From Pseudomonadota bacterium (GTDB taxonomy: Bacteria > Pseudomonadota > Alphaproteobacteria > Rhizobiales > Xanthobacteraceae), in assembly GCA_023435725.1 (NCBI GenBank), contig JAEYRD010000063.1, forward strand, positions 1 through 64,000: DNA of 64,000 bases, in the 5' to 3' direction. The notes below the pieces were generated by a model. The model did no database searches, had not been told where the DNA came from, and saw only the letters and a list, made by a program, of their open reading frames with translations. This document shows, piece by piece, positions 26,139 through 34,263 of this stretch. The stretch's first letter is position 1, and each line of letters opens with the position of its first letter. The translations under genes and the position numbers were made by a program.

Positions 26139-26223
26139 GGCAATCTCCATAGCGGCGGCGAGGCTGACGGACCAGGCGCCTGCCTCATGCGAATGGGACC
26201 ATACCGCACTGGAGAAATGTTCG

Positions 26224-26242
26224 CCCGCCCGGGATGGGCGGG
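26224..26242. terminator. GC-rich hairpin
   Basis: CCCGCCC-GGGAT-GGGCGGG is a perfect 7-bp stem with a 5-base loop between the dehydrogenase remnant and the epimerase start. It has no T run, so it is a weak candidate terminator. Confidence 0.4.
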
Positions 26243-26267
26243 TGAAGCTCAGCTCCGCGTTGCTCCG

Positions 26268-26415
26268 CTAGGCCTCAGGCGACCGCCCGACGCTCTCATA
26301 GACGAAACCAGCCGCGGTCATCTCTTCGGGGCGGTAGATGTTGCGGAGATCGACAACGATCGGCTGCGACATGACGTTCTTCAGCCGGTCGAGATCGAGC
26401 GCGCTGGCGCGCTCT
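26268..26415 (-). pseudogene. C-terminal remnant of UDP-glucose 6-dehydrogenase
   Basis: The reverse strand reads RASALDLDRLKNVMSQPIVV, then DLRNIYRPEEMTAAGF and VYESVGRSPEA before TAG at 26268-26270. This is the characteristic end of UDP-glucose 6-dehydrogenase (Ugd), the enzyme that makes UDP-glucuronate for exopolysaccharides. Upstream the frame breaks almost at once (TAA near 26418) and no NAD-binding domain, catalytic cysteine or start is present, so about 380 codons are missing. It was probably left by a deletion or rearrangement at the edge of the polysaccharide locus. Confidence 0.8.
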
Positions 26416-26535
26416 CGTTAATTGCCAGCGCGAAGCCGAATGTAGGCTTCGCGGACCCGCACATCGGGGGCGGTTTTCGATCGGAAAAGGGAATCATTCC
26501 GCCGCTTCGCCCCAGCGCATTACCACTGATTGATC

Positions 26536-26841
26536 ATGCCGTCTCGCTCGGCTTCACAAGCTCCACGCAAGGAAGAGCGTAAATCGCTTGGCGCTTCCAT
26601 TCGAGACAAAAACATGCAACAAGGCCGCGAAGCATTCGCCCGCGCCTTCCGGAATTCAATTCACAACAGAATCCTGCAGCCATCCAGCGAGAAACGAGCC
26701 GAGCTTTTGGAGCAGAGAGTCGACGAGTTTGAGCTGCGCAAACAGCTTGGCGCCTCAACAAAACAAATCACAGCTGCTTTCGGCAATGTCCTGAGATTAA
26801 GATCGCCAGGAATTCGATCCATAGGATCGGGCAAGGACTAG
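26536..26841 (+). CDS. Hypothetical basic protein
   Basis: An open frame of 101 codons from ATG 26536. The product is rich in Arg, Lys, Ser and Gln (MPSRSASQAPRKEERKSLGA), with a helical stretch ELLEQRVDEFELRKQLGAST. It has no signal peptide or membrane segment and I recognise no family. The ribosome site is poor. It lies between the dehydrogenase remnant and the first glycosyltransferase, in less GC-biased sequence than its neighbours, and may not be a real gene. Confidence 0.3.
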   Translation: MPSRSASQAPRKEERKSLGASIRDKNMQQGREAFARAFRNSIHNRILQPSSEKRAELLEQRVDEFELRKQLGASTKQITAAFGNVLRLRSPGIRSIGSGKD

Positions 26842-27036
26842 GTTGGGCAGGGACTGAGCTCCTCGAGCCCATCGGTCGGCTTGGATGCCAACTTCCAGCC
26901 ACACTTCCTTCCTCTCTATGTCGACTCGACGCGGCGAAAAAGTGACCCCAAAAAGCTTATTCCGTGTGACCGTCTCAAATATTTCTCCGGCCTTTCGATT
27001 GACTCATCGTCGCTCAAAATCGCATCTATTTTGACT

Positions 27037-28149
27037 ATGGCGGAAACGCAATTACCATTGACGATATTGCATGCTGCCGAAACTATCCGCGGTGGTATCG
27101 CGACGTACTTCAATGAACTCCACGCGCTTCAGCGCGCGACCTTCAAGGGGATTCATTACGTTGTTCCCGCCGACCATCGCAGCGAGCTCGTCGAGATCGA
27201 CGACCAGTACATTTCAGGGTTCGGACGGTCCGGCAGAAACTTCGCTAGCCTGTTTCGGCTGGCACGCCAGACTGTCGCCGAGGTGCGCAGGTTGAAGCCG
27301 GACATAGTGCACATTCATTCGACATTTGCCGGCCTGGTTTTGCGCCCGATCCTGATGTTGATGCCGTCGCGGCCGAAGATCGTCTACTGCCCGCACGGCT
27401 GGGCATTTTCCCGGGAAACGTCCCGCGTCAGCACAATCGCGACCAGCCTGTTCGAGCGCCTGCTCGCGCTCGGGACGGATCGGATCATCTGCGTCTCGAA
27501 TGATGAATACCGCGCAGGGCAGCGCGCCGGCATCTCCGACAAGCGCCTCAGCCTCGTGGTTAACGGACTTTCAACGACGCGGAAAAAGGCTTCGCCTTCG
27601 CAGTCGACATGGGATTCGGACAAGCTGAAGGTCCTGTTCGTTGGACGCCTCGATCGACAGAAGGGCTTCGATCTGCTCATCGAGGCAGCTGAGATGCTGA
27701 AGAATCGAGCAGACATTCGCATGATCGGATCTCCCGTCGTCAACTCAAGGGAGAAAATTCAGCTTCCCACCAATGTCAGGATGCTGGGCTGGCTTGATCG
27801 CAAGGAAATCGAAGTCCAGCTCGACTTGGCCGATCTCACCGTGATCCCCTCGCGCTGGGAAGCTTTCGGATTCGTTGCGTTGGAGGCGATGCGCGCGAGC
27901 AAGGCAATCGTCGCATTCCGCGCCGGCGCGCTACCTGAGATAGTCGAAGACGGAGTCACTGGAATTATCTGCCAACACATCAGTGCCAAGGCGCTGAAAG
28001 ATGGCCTTCAGAAAGCAACGGAGCTCGATTTGACGGCCATGGGCGCGAAAGGCTCCGCGCGCTTCGTCGAGTTCTTCTCGATTCAGAGAACACATGCGGC
28101 ACTTGCCGACGTGTATGTCACGACGATGAAGAAAAAGGCAGTGCTGTAA
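27037..28149 (+). CDS. GT4-family glycosyltransferase (exopolysaccharide locus)
   Basis: About 370 residues from ATG 27037; the frame is open further up. It is a GT-B fold enzyme: the acceptor domain starts LTILHAAETIRGGIATYFNE, the donor domain has KVLFVGRLDRQKGFDLLIEA, and the EX7E nucleotide-sugar motif is WEAFGFVALEAMRASKAIV. It would transfer a sugar from a nucleotide donor to the growing lipid-linked repeat unit at the inner face of the membrane. It is the first gene of the locus, followed at once by a terminator-like hairpin and then the export gene. The sugar is not predictable. Confidence 0.85.
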   Translation: MAETQLPLTILHAAETIRGGIATYFNELHALQRATFKGIHYVVPADHRSELVEIDDQYISGFGRSGRNFASLFRLARQTVAEVRRLKPDIVHIHSTFAGLVLRPILMLMPSRPKIVYCPHGWAFSRETSRVSTIATSLFERLLALGTDRIICVSNDEYRAGQRAGISDKRLSLVVNGLSTTRKKASPSQSTWDSDKLKVLFVGRLDRQKGFDLLIEAAEMLKNRADIRMIGSPVVNSREKIQLPTNVRMLGWLDRKEIEVQLDLADLTVIPSRWEAFGFVALEAMRASKAIVAFRAGALPEIVEDGVTGIICQHISAKALKDGLQKATELDLTAMGAKGSARFVEFFSIQRTHAALADVYVTTMKKKAVL

Positions 28150-28154
28150 ATTCT

Positions 28155-28176
28155 CTTGTTGCCGAACAGCAACAAG
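28155..28176 (+). terminator. Hairpin after the first glycosyltransferase gene
   Basis: CTTGTTGC-CGAACA-GCAACAAG is a perfect 8-bp stem with a 6-base loop, 6 bases past the glycosyltransferase stop. There is no clear T tract after it, so it may be a terminator or an RNA-stabilising hairpin. Confidence 0.45.
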
Positions 28177-28265
28177 GTTCCTAGAAGAGCCGCACCCTTT
28201 CATTGCGTCGTAGATACGTTTATTGCCTGCTGATATCAAACTTGCTGTATTGCGCAGCAACCTGA

Positions 28266-29474
28266 GTGAGCCCATTGCGACTGTCCCCCGCCTACAAACA
28301 CCGCCTCTTTCTCGCCACCGTCGCAGTGCTCGCGCTGAGCGTGGCAGGTTGCGGCTTTATACCGCAGGATGCGCCGAACGCTGCTTCCGTCGGCGGCAAT
28401 GCCGCTCTCAGGACTGCGCCGACCGACCGCGTGCCCTACGTGCTCGTGCCAATCAACCCGGACCTGTTGCGCGTGACCAACGGGGTGACGGACCAGTACG
28501 GCGGGAGCTTCGCCAAGCTGCGTGGCGGAAACTACAAGGACGTCACGATCGCTGTCGGCGACCTCGTGCAGGTTACAGTGTACGAAGCCCAATCAGGCGG
28601 TCTCTTCATTCCGAAGGAAGCGAGCGTTCGGCCCGGCAACTATGTCGACATTCCGAAGCAGCAGGTCGATCAGTCCGGCAACATCACGATCCCCTACGCG
28701 GGCTCGGTCAAGGTTGCAGGCCTCACTGCACGCGCGGTATCGGACATCATTCGCGAGCGGATCAAGAATCGCGCAATCGACCCGCAGGTGGTCGTCGCAG
28801 TCGCCGAGCAGCGCGGCAACCAGATCAGCGTGCTGGGCGAGGTCAACACGCCGGTACGCTTCCCGGTCGATCCGGGTGGGATCCGGGTGACAGGCGCGGT
28901 CGCACGCGCCGGCGGACCGAAATATCCGTCCTATGAGACGAAGGTCACCATCAAGCGCGGCACCCAGGTCCTCACGGAATCGATGAGCAACCTGGTACGC
29001 AGGCCGAACGACGACGTGCAGCTCGCACCGGGCGACGTCCTCTATCTGTCGCGTGAACCTCGCGTGTTCATGACATTCGGCTCGACGCCTTCGCCGGGCT
29101 CCATCGGCGGCACCAACAACCGCCGCTTCTCGTTCGAGAACGACACGATGACGCTCGCCGAAGCGCTGGCGAAGTCTGGCGGCCTCGATCCCGCACGCGC
29201 GAATCTGCAGGCTGTCTATGTGTTCCGTTTCGAGCCACGCCACCTGCTCGACGCCTCGGGCTACGACACCAAGATGTTTCCTGGAGACGTGATCCCGACG
29301 GTCTATTGGTTCGACTGGAGCAAGCCTGACGGCCTGTTCCTCGCCGATTCATTCCAGGTTCGCGATCATGACCAGATCGTGGTCTCGGAATCTCCAGAGA
29401 CGGAGATTCTCAAGTTCCTCAACCTGACGAACTCCGCCACAAATACGGCTGTTAACATCAATGCGCTGAAGTGA
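28266..29474 (+). CDS. Wza-like outer-membrane polysaccharide export lipoprotein
   Basis: About 402 residues from GTG 28266 (TTG 28275 is possible). A lipoprotein signal ends at LSVAGCGF, giving Cys as the lipidated residue. The polysaccharide export (PES) domain covers about residues 95-185 (DVTIAVGDLVQVTVYEAQSG, KVAGLTARAVSDIIRERI), followed by SLBB-type domains (QISVLGEVNTPVRFPVDPGG). It would form the octameric outer-membrane channel that works with the Wzc-like protein encoded near 45-47 kb. The C-terminal region, with KMFPGDVIPTVYWFDW, is longer than in minimal Wza proteins. Confidence 0.88.
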   Translation: MSPLRLSPAYKHRLFLATVAVLALSVAGCGFIPQDAPNAASVGGNAALRTAPTDRVPYVLVPINPDLLRVTNGVTDQYGGSFAKLRGGNYKDVTIAVGDLVQVTVYEAQSGGLFIPKEASVRPGNYVDIPKQQVDQSGNITIPYAGSVKVAGLTARAVSDIIRERIKNRAIDPQVVVAVAEQRGNQISVLGEVNTPVRFPVDPGGIRVTGAVARAGGPKYPSYETKVTIKRGTQVLTESMSNLVRRPNDDVQLAPGDVLYLSREPRVFMTFGSTPSPGSIGGTNNRRFSFENDTMTLAEALAKSGGLDPARANLQAVYVFRFEPRHLLDASGYDTKMFPGDVIPTVYWFDWSKPDGLFLADSFQVRDHDQIVVSESPETEILKFLNLTNSATNTAVNINALK

Positions 29475-29477
29475 TCA

Positions 29478-29504
29478 TCGCGCCTGCCTGACCGGCAGGC
29501 GCGA
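29478..29504. terminator. Strong hairpin after the export gene
   Basis: TCGCGCCTGCC-TGACC-GGCAGGCGCGA is a perfect 11-bp stem with a 5-base loop, just past the stop of the Wza-like gene. There is no T tract, so factor-dependent termination or 3'-end protection is more likely than classic intrinsic termination. Confidence 0.55.
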
Positions 29505-29702
29505 CACCGGTTGCACGCAATGCGAGTTGCAACGGGCGCATCGCATCGGAGAAGCGCGTAGCAAAATCTTCATGACCTGAAGCACGCGCTTCGCGCTGCA
29601 GCACGTTGACTATTGCAACACGACGGTTGATAACCAACTGCAGTGGAGCTCTAGTTCCAATTGCGATCCGCAATTCTGAATCGGAAGAAATCAGCGCACA
29701 GC

Positions 29703-30860
29703 ATGAGAGTTGCGATCGTACACGACTGGCTGATGGTGCAAGGAGGTGCCGAGCAGGTTCTTCGCGAAATCATCAAACTCTTCCCAAAGGCCGACCTGTT
29801 CACGCTCGTATGTCATCTGCCTGAGGATCGCAGGGAGTTCCTCTCCGGCCTCGTTCCGCGCACGAGCTTCGTGCAGAAGCTGCCGTTTTCCAAGACGAAG
29901 TATCGCAGCTATCTCACCTTTTTCCCGATCGCGATCGAGCAATTCGACCTGTCCGAATACGACCTCGTGATCTCGTCCTCCTATGCCGCAGCAAAGGGCG
30001 TCATCACAGGGCCGAACCAGCTCCACATCTCGTATGTTCACAGCCCGGTGCGCTTCGCCTGGGACTTGCAGGCCGAGTATCTGCGCGAGAGCCGGCTAGA
30101 CTCCGGCCTGCGCAGCATGATCGCGCGAACCATCCTGCACTACATTCGGATGTGGGATGTGCGCACGGCGCACGGCGTCGACACGTTCGTCGCCAACTCG
30201 CAATTCGTGGCTCGCCGGATTCAAAAGACATATGGCCGCAAGTCCGACGTGATCTATCCGCCGGTCGACACTGAATATTTCAGGCCGGGACCGGGAGATC
30301 GTTCGGACTTTTATCTGACGGCATCGCGGATGGTGCCCTACAAGCGTATTCCACTGATCGTCCAGGCGTTCGCAGGCATGCCCGACAAGCGACTGGTCGT
30401 GATCGGCGACGGGCCGGAGCTTGCAAACGCAAGAGCGGTCGCGGGGCCGAACGTCACGATCATGGGCTATCAGCCCAAGAACGTTCTGCTCGATCATATG
30501 CAGCGCGCCCGCGCCTTTATCTTTGCGGCCGAGGAGGATTTCGGCATCATCCCGGTGGAAGCACAAGCGTGCGGAACGCCGGTCATCGCCTACGGCCGGG
30601 GCGGCTCGCTCGAGACGGTGCGTGGCGACGACGGTCCTGGCCGAACCGGCGTCTATTTCCACGAACAGACGACGCAGTCCATCAAGAGCGCCATCGATGA
30701 ATTCGAATCGCTGTCACCGGCCATCACTTCGGACGACTGCAGACAGAACGCGTTGAAGTTTTCCCGCGCGCTATTTTCCCAGCACTTTCGCGACGCTGTC
30801 GAAGGCGCCATCCGAGAGCACAGCGTCAGCTGGGGCCGCAACGGATCGACCAAGAGCTGA
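29703..30860 (+). CDS. GT4-family glycosyltransferase (mannosyltransferase-like)
   Basis: A 385-residue GT-B glycosyltransferase starting MRVAIVHDWLMVQGGAEQVL, an N-terminus typical of WbaZ-type GT4 mannosyltransferases. The middle shows YVHSPVRFAWDLQAEYLRES, and the donor domain has FYLTASRMVPYKRIPLIVQA and EEDFGIIPVEAQACGTPVIA (EX7E). It acts at the cytosolic membrane face in repeat-unit assembly. The ATG at 29703 fits the family start; the frame extends 14 codons upstream. About 230 bases with no recognised gene separate it from the export gene. The next gene is convergent. Confidence 0.87.
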   Translation: MRVAIVHDWLMVQGGAEQVLREIIKLFPKADLFTLVCHLPEDRREFLSGLVPRTSFVQKLPFSKTKYRSYLTFFPIAIEQFDLSEYDLVISSSYAAAKGVITGPNQLHISYVHSPVRFAWDLQAEYLRESRLDSGLRSMIARTILHYIRMWDVRTAHGVDTFVANSQFVARRIQKTYGRKSDVIYPPVDTEYFRPGPGDRSDFYLTASRMVPYKRIPLIVQAFAGMPDKRLVVIGDGPELANARAVAGPNVTIMGYQPKNVLLDHMQRARAFIFAAEEDFGIIPVEAQACGTPVIAYGRGGSLETVRGDDGPGRTGVYFHEQTTQSIKSAIDEFESLSPAITSDDCRQNALKFSRALFSQHFRDAVEGAIREHSVSWGRNGSTKS

Positions 30861-30945
30861 CCGCCAAAACGTGCGGCCGGCGGAGCTCAGGCTACAAAAC
30901 GCGAGTCACGAAATGCAGCGTGCAACCGCCGGATGACGGTACGCT

Positions 30946-31629
30946 CTACAGTTTCCTGACGACAACGACGTAGTTCTTGGGATAGCCACGCTTTGTGAAG
31001 CGTTGCCGCTCATCAAGGACGTGAAACAATCTGGCGAGAATGTGAAAGGCCCCCCTGCAAGCGAGGAGCACAGGAGCACAGACCCAGCCAAGGACTCCAG
31101 GCGCGACGTCCCTGGGGCTCGAAGGGAGATATCTGGCGGCCGTCTGGAGCTGATAGGCGACGGTGCTAAGATAGCCCTCCATCCAGTTTAACCTCTCGAT
31201 CTCGAAGCCGGCCTTGCCCAACAGATGGCGCCATGCGAACTGCGTGTAGCGGTAGAAGTCATAAGGAACCTCATGCTCCTCAAAGAACAGAGGCGCTGTG
31301 CAGATCATTCTTCCGCCGGGTTTGAGGACCCTGTTCAACTCGCGCAAGACGTTGAGAGGCTCCGGAAGATGCTCCATCACCTGATTGAATACGACCGCGT
31401 CGAAACGTGCGTCCAACACGGGTATGCTCGACAGATCGCACACGTAAGTTGATTTGGCGTAGCTGCGCTCGACCTTCTCGAAGTCCGCAGCCTCGTATTC
31501 ACAATGGGAGAAATGCTTGCGATAGGGTTGATCGCCGGCGCCCGCGTCGAGCACGCGGGAGCCTGCCGGGACGCTCTCCGCAAATGCTATATTCTCACGA
31601 CGTAACCAAGTTCGAGACGAATTCCGCAT
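30946..31629 (-). CDS. SAM-dependent methyltransferase
   Basis: About 227 residues from the favoured ATG at 31629; the frame stays open to 31779. It is a class I methyltransferase: SAM motif I is SRVLDAGAGDQPYRKHF, the acidic loop is YEAADFEKVE, and FDAVVFNQVMEHLPEPLNVL and LNRVLKPGGRMICTAPLFFE give motifs II and III. The C-terminus (RFTKRGYPKNYVVVVRKL) resembles methyltransferases in sugar/lipid loci. It may add a methyl group to a polysaccharide residue. It is on the opposite strand to both neighbouring glycosyltransferases. Confidence 0.8.
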   Translation of the reverse strand: MRNSSRTWLRRENIAFAESVPAGSRVLDAGAGDQPYRKHFSHCEYEAADFEKVERSYAKSTYVCDLSSIPVLDARFDAVVFNQVMEHLPEPLNVLRELNRVLKPGGRMICTAPLFFEEHEVPYDFYRYTQFAWRHLLGKAGFEIERLNWMEGYLSTVAYQLQTAARYLPSSPRDVAPGVLGWVCAPVLLACRGAFHILARLFHVLDERQRFTKRGYPKNYVVVVRKL

Positions 31630-31865
31630 GGACCTGCGCTTAACAAGTGATGGAGCTCGAATGCATTGAAGCCCATCGGACACAACTGCGCAAGAGGTCG
31701 GCAGCTTACGAAACTTCACGTGCAACACGGTGACAACGTCGTCAAAATTCGGTTGACCTGCATCACTTCGCGAGGCCACGAGGCACGGGACGTGCTGGTG
31801 CTCCGATGGGCTACCGCGCCGACTCGCACCGGTGTAGAAGCAATCTGCTAAACGAAAGGCTGAAT

Positions 31866-32960
31866 ATGGATGCGAGATCGATCGAACTGGTGTTCAACGG
31901 TCGTTTTCTGACCCAGGAAGTGACGGGCGTTCAACGCTACGGTCATGAGCTCCTGCATGCGATCGATCGGATTCTTCCGTCCCGTCCGGACCTGAGCGTG
32001 TCGGTGGTCTGTCCTGTGCTGAATGGAGAGGCGCCCGTGCTCAGGAACATCCCAATTCAGCAGCGCGGACGGCTGCAAGGTCACGCCTGGGAGCAGTTCG
32101 AACTGCCACGGTTCGCCTGGGGCAAGGTCCTCTTCTGTCCCGGCAACACCGCACCTGCCGTCTCGCTCATCGGCGGACAACGGGTCCTGGTAACCGTGCA
32201 CGATCTCTCCTATCTCTATTTTCCTGAAGCCTATAGCCGAGCCTTCCGTACGACCTATGGCTTTCTCGTTCCGCTGGCGTTTCGTTGCGCCGATCGGGTC
32301 ATCACGGTCTCCGAGTCCGAACGCGTATCCATCCTCAAGCACTATCCCGGCGTCGGCCCGAAAATCGTCGCAATTCCCAACGGCGGGCTCGCGAACGACG
32401 TCTTACCGGACCTCGAAGGTTCGAAGCGCGACGTAGGCCATGTCCTCTACGTCGGCAGCCTCAGCAAGCGAAAGAACTTTCCAAGAATGCTGGAGGTCGC
32501 GTGCACCCTCGCCAAGAAGAAGGGATATCGCTTTACGTTTGTCGGTGGGACCGCAGGAGGGCTCGTGGAATCGACAAGTCATGTGCCGGAGGAGTTGAGA
32601 GGGCTGGTCAGGTTCGTCGGACAGGTCAATGATGGAGGACAATTGATCGAGATCTACAAAAAAGCGTCTCTGTTCATGTTCCCCTCTAACTACGAATCGT
32701 CGGGCCTGCCGCCCATCGAGGCAATGGCGTGCGGCTGTCCCGTCCTCAGCTCCGACGTCCCGGCCCTGCGTGAACGCTGCGGTGACGCGGCGATCTATTG
32801 CGACCCGTACGATACTGCGGACATCGCCAGCCAGATCGAGCGACTGCTGGAAGACAAGGCGCTGCTAGCCTCTCTGTCGACAAAGGGGCGCGAGCGCGCC
32901 CAGTTGTTCACCTGGAATCGCTGCGCTCAAAGCACACTCGATCTCATTGCTCCCCGGTAA
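31866..32960 (+). CDS. GT4-family glycosyltransferase
   Basis: A 364-residue GT-B enzyme starting MDARSIELVFNGRFLTQEVT. The N-terminal domain has VTGVQRYGHELLHAID and LVTVHDLSYLYFPEAYSRAF; the donor domain has HVLYVGSLSKRKNFPRMLEV and the EX7E motif YESSGLPPIEAMACGCPVLS. It closely resembles the glycosyltransferase at 43.3-44.4 kb in its opening motif (NGRFL, GVQRY) and overall plan, suggesting a duplication inside the locus. It precedes the flippase gene by 59 bases, so the two are probably cotranscribed. Confidence 0.87.
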   Translation: MDARSIELVFNGRFLTQEVTGVQRYGHELLHAIDRILPSRPDLSVSVVCPVLNGEAPVLRNIPIQQRGRLQGHAWEQFELPRFAWGKVLFCPGNTAPAVSLIGGQRVLVTVHDLSYLYFPEAYSRAFRTTYGFLVPLAFRCADRVITVSESERVSILKHYPGVGPKIVAIPNGGLANDVLPDLEGSKRDVGHVLYVGSLSKRKNFPRMLEVACTLAKKKGYRFTFVGGTAGGLVESTSHVPEELRGLVRFVGQVNDGGQLIEIYKKASLFMFPSNYESSGLPPIEAMACGCPVLSSDVPALRERCGDAAIYCDPYDTADIASQIERLLEDKALLASLSTKGRERAQLFTWNRCAQSTLDLIAPR

Positions 32961-33019
32961 TCGGCGGGCTCCTCTCCGGGACGAGCCGGCGACCGCACCT
33001 AGACGTCACGACAAGCCAG

Positions 33020-34255
33020 ATGCAATTTTCCAAGCTCACAGGTCTCCTGAATCTCGCGTTGCGCTCCCTGACGCTTGGTCTTCGTTTCGTTCTCTCGTTC
33101 TATATCGTGAAATTCCTCGGCTTTGAGGCGAACGGCATTTACGGTCTCGCAGCAGGCGCCGTCGGTTCGCTGCCCGGCGCACTCGGATGGGGCCTCAACT
33201 ACTACACGGCAAGAGAGGTCGTGGACGTCCCTCCCGAGCAGGGAGTCGCCCGCATCAGGGACCGGCTCGTCGTGACCTTGTCGTCTCTGACAGCCGCCTC
33301 GATCGTCTCCACGGCTGTGGCGCTGATCTCCGGATACTCGATTACCTTCGTCTATGTTCTGATCGCGGCGCTGGTCTGGCTCGAAACGCTGGCGCTCGAC
33401 ATTCATATGCCGCTGGTCTGCCTCGGGAAGGCAACTGCGGCCAACGCCCTCGCCTTCATTCGCCTCGCGTCGTGGGTTCCGCCGATTGTGATCCTCGGCC
33501 TGCTCGCGCCGGGCACACGAACGATCGACGCCGTGTTCCTGGCCTGGGCGATTGCAAATCTGCTCGCGCTCGTTGCTCTCGTCTACGTATGCCGCGGGTG
33601 GAACCTGGGCCGCGCCCTGCGTTCGCCGATCGACTTCAAATGGATCAAGCTGCGGCTGTCGCGATCCTGGCACATCTACCTGAGCGACCTCGGTCTCATC
33701 GGCCTGACCTATCTCGACCGATATATTGTCAGCTTTCTGCTCGGCCTGACCGCCACCGGCATCTATACGTTCTTCTGGTCCCTGACGAATGCGCTCCAAA
33801 CGCTGGTAGCGACATCGGTCGTGCAGATCGCATTGCCCGTCCTGGTCAGCAAGTTCAAGACAGCCAACAGGCAAGCCTGGCGTTCGAGCCTCCGGCTCGA
33901 GTTCCTGAAGACGATCGCAACGTCGACGACACTCGCAATCGCCATCTTCGTGGCCAGCGAAATCCTGCTGCGATATCTGGGGATGCACGAACTGGAGGAG
34001 CATCGCGTCGTCTTTCTCGCCATGCTCGGCGCCGCCGTGCTTCGGTCCTGCTCGGATCTCGCAAACATCGGAATCACAAGCACCGGAGGCGACAAACCAT
34101 ACGCTGCGATCAATGCGATGGGCGTCGTCTTGTCAGCCGCCCTCAGCTTCGGGGCGAGCTATCTGTTCGATCTGGTGGGAACGGCCTTTGCTGCACTCGC
34201 CACGGCCGTCATCCTGCTGGCTGTCCGGTTGTATTATTTGTCGCGCGCATTGTGA
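33020..34255 (+). CDS. Polysaccharide flippase (Wzx/MOP family)
   Basis: A 411-residue inner-membrane protein starting MQFSKLTGLLNLALRSLTLG, with 11-12 hydrophobic helices and few polar loops, as in Wzx-type translocases. It contains FEANGIYGLAAGAVGSLPGA, WHIYLSDLGLIGLTYLDRYI (a position where Wzx proteins carry charged pore residues) and FVASEILLRYLGMHELEEHR. It would flip the undecaprenyl-linked repeat unit to the periplasm for polymerisation. The start was set at the ATG giving a normal N-terminus; the frame overlaps the preceding glycosyltransferase if extended. It is the only flippase seen. Confidence 0.83.
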   Translation: MQFSKLTGLLNLALRSLTLGLRFVLSFYIVKFLGFEANGIYGLAAGAVGSLPGALGWGLNYYTAREVVDVPPEQGVARIRDRLVVTLSSLTAASIVSTAVALISGYSITFVYVLIAALVWLETLALDIHMPLVCLGKATAANALAFIRLASWVPPIVILGLLAPGTRTIDAVFLAWAIANLLALVALVYVCRGWNLGRALRSPIDFKWIKLRLSRSWHIYLSDLGLIGLTYLDRYIVSFLLGLTATGIYTFFWSLTNALQTLVATSVVQIALPVLVSKFKTANRQAWRSSLRLEFLKTIATSTTLAIAIFVASEILLRYLGMHELEEHRVVFLAMLGAAVLRSCSDLANIGITSTGGDKPYAAINAMGVVLSAALSFGASYLFDLVGTAFAALATAVILLAVRLYYLSRAL

Positions 34256-34263
34256 CGGTTCGA

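Noticed and set aside
32999..34003. Leftward open frame of about 330 codons
   Set aside because: Antisense to the flippase. The charged Gln/Asp-rich sequence is the mirror of hydrophobic codons.
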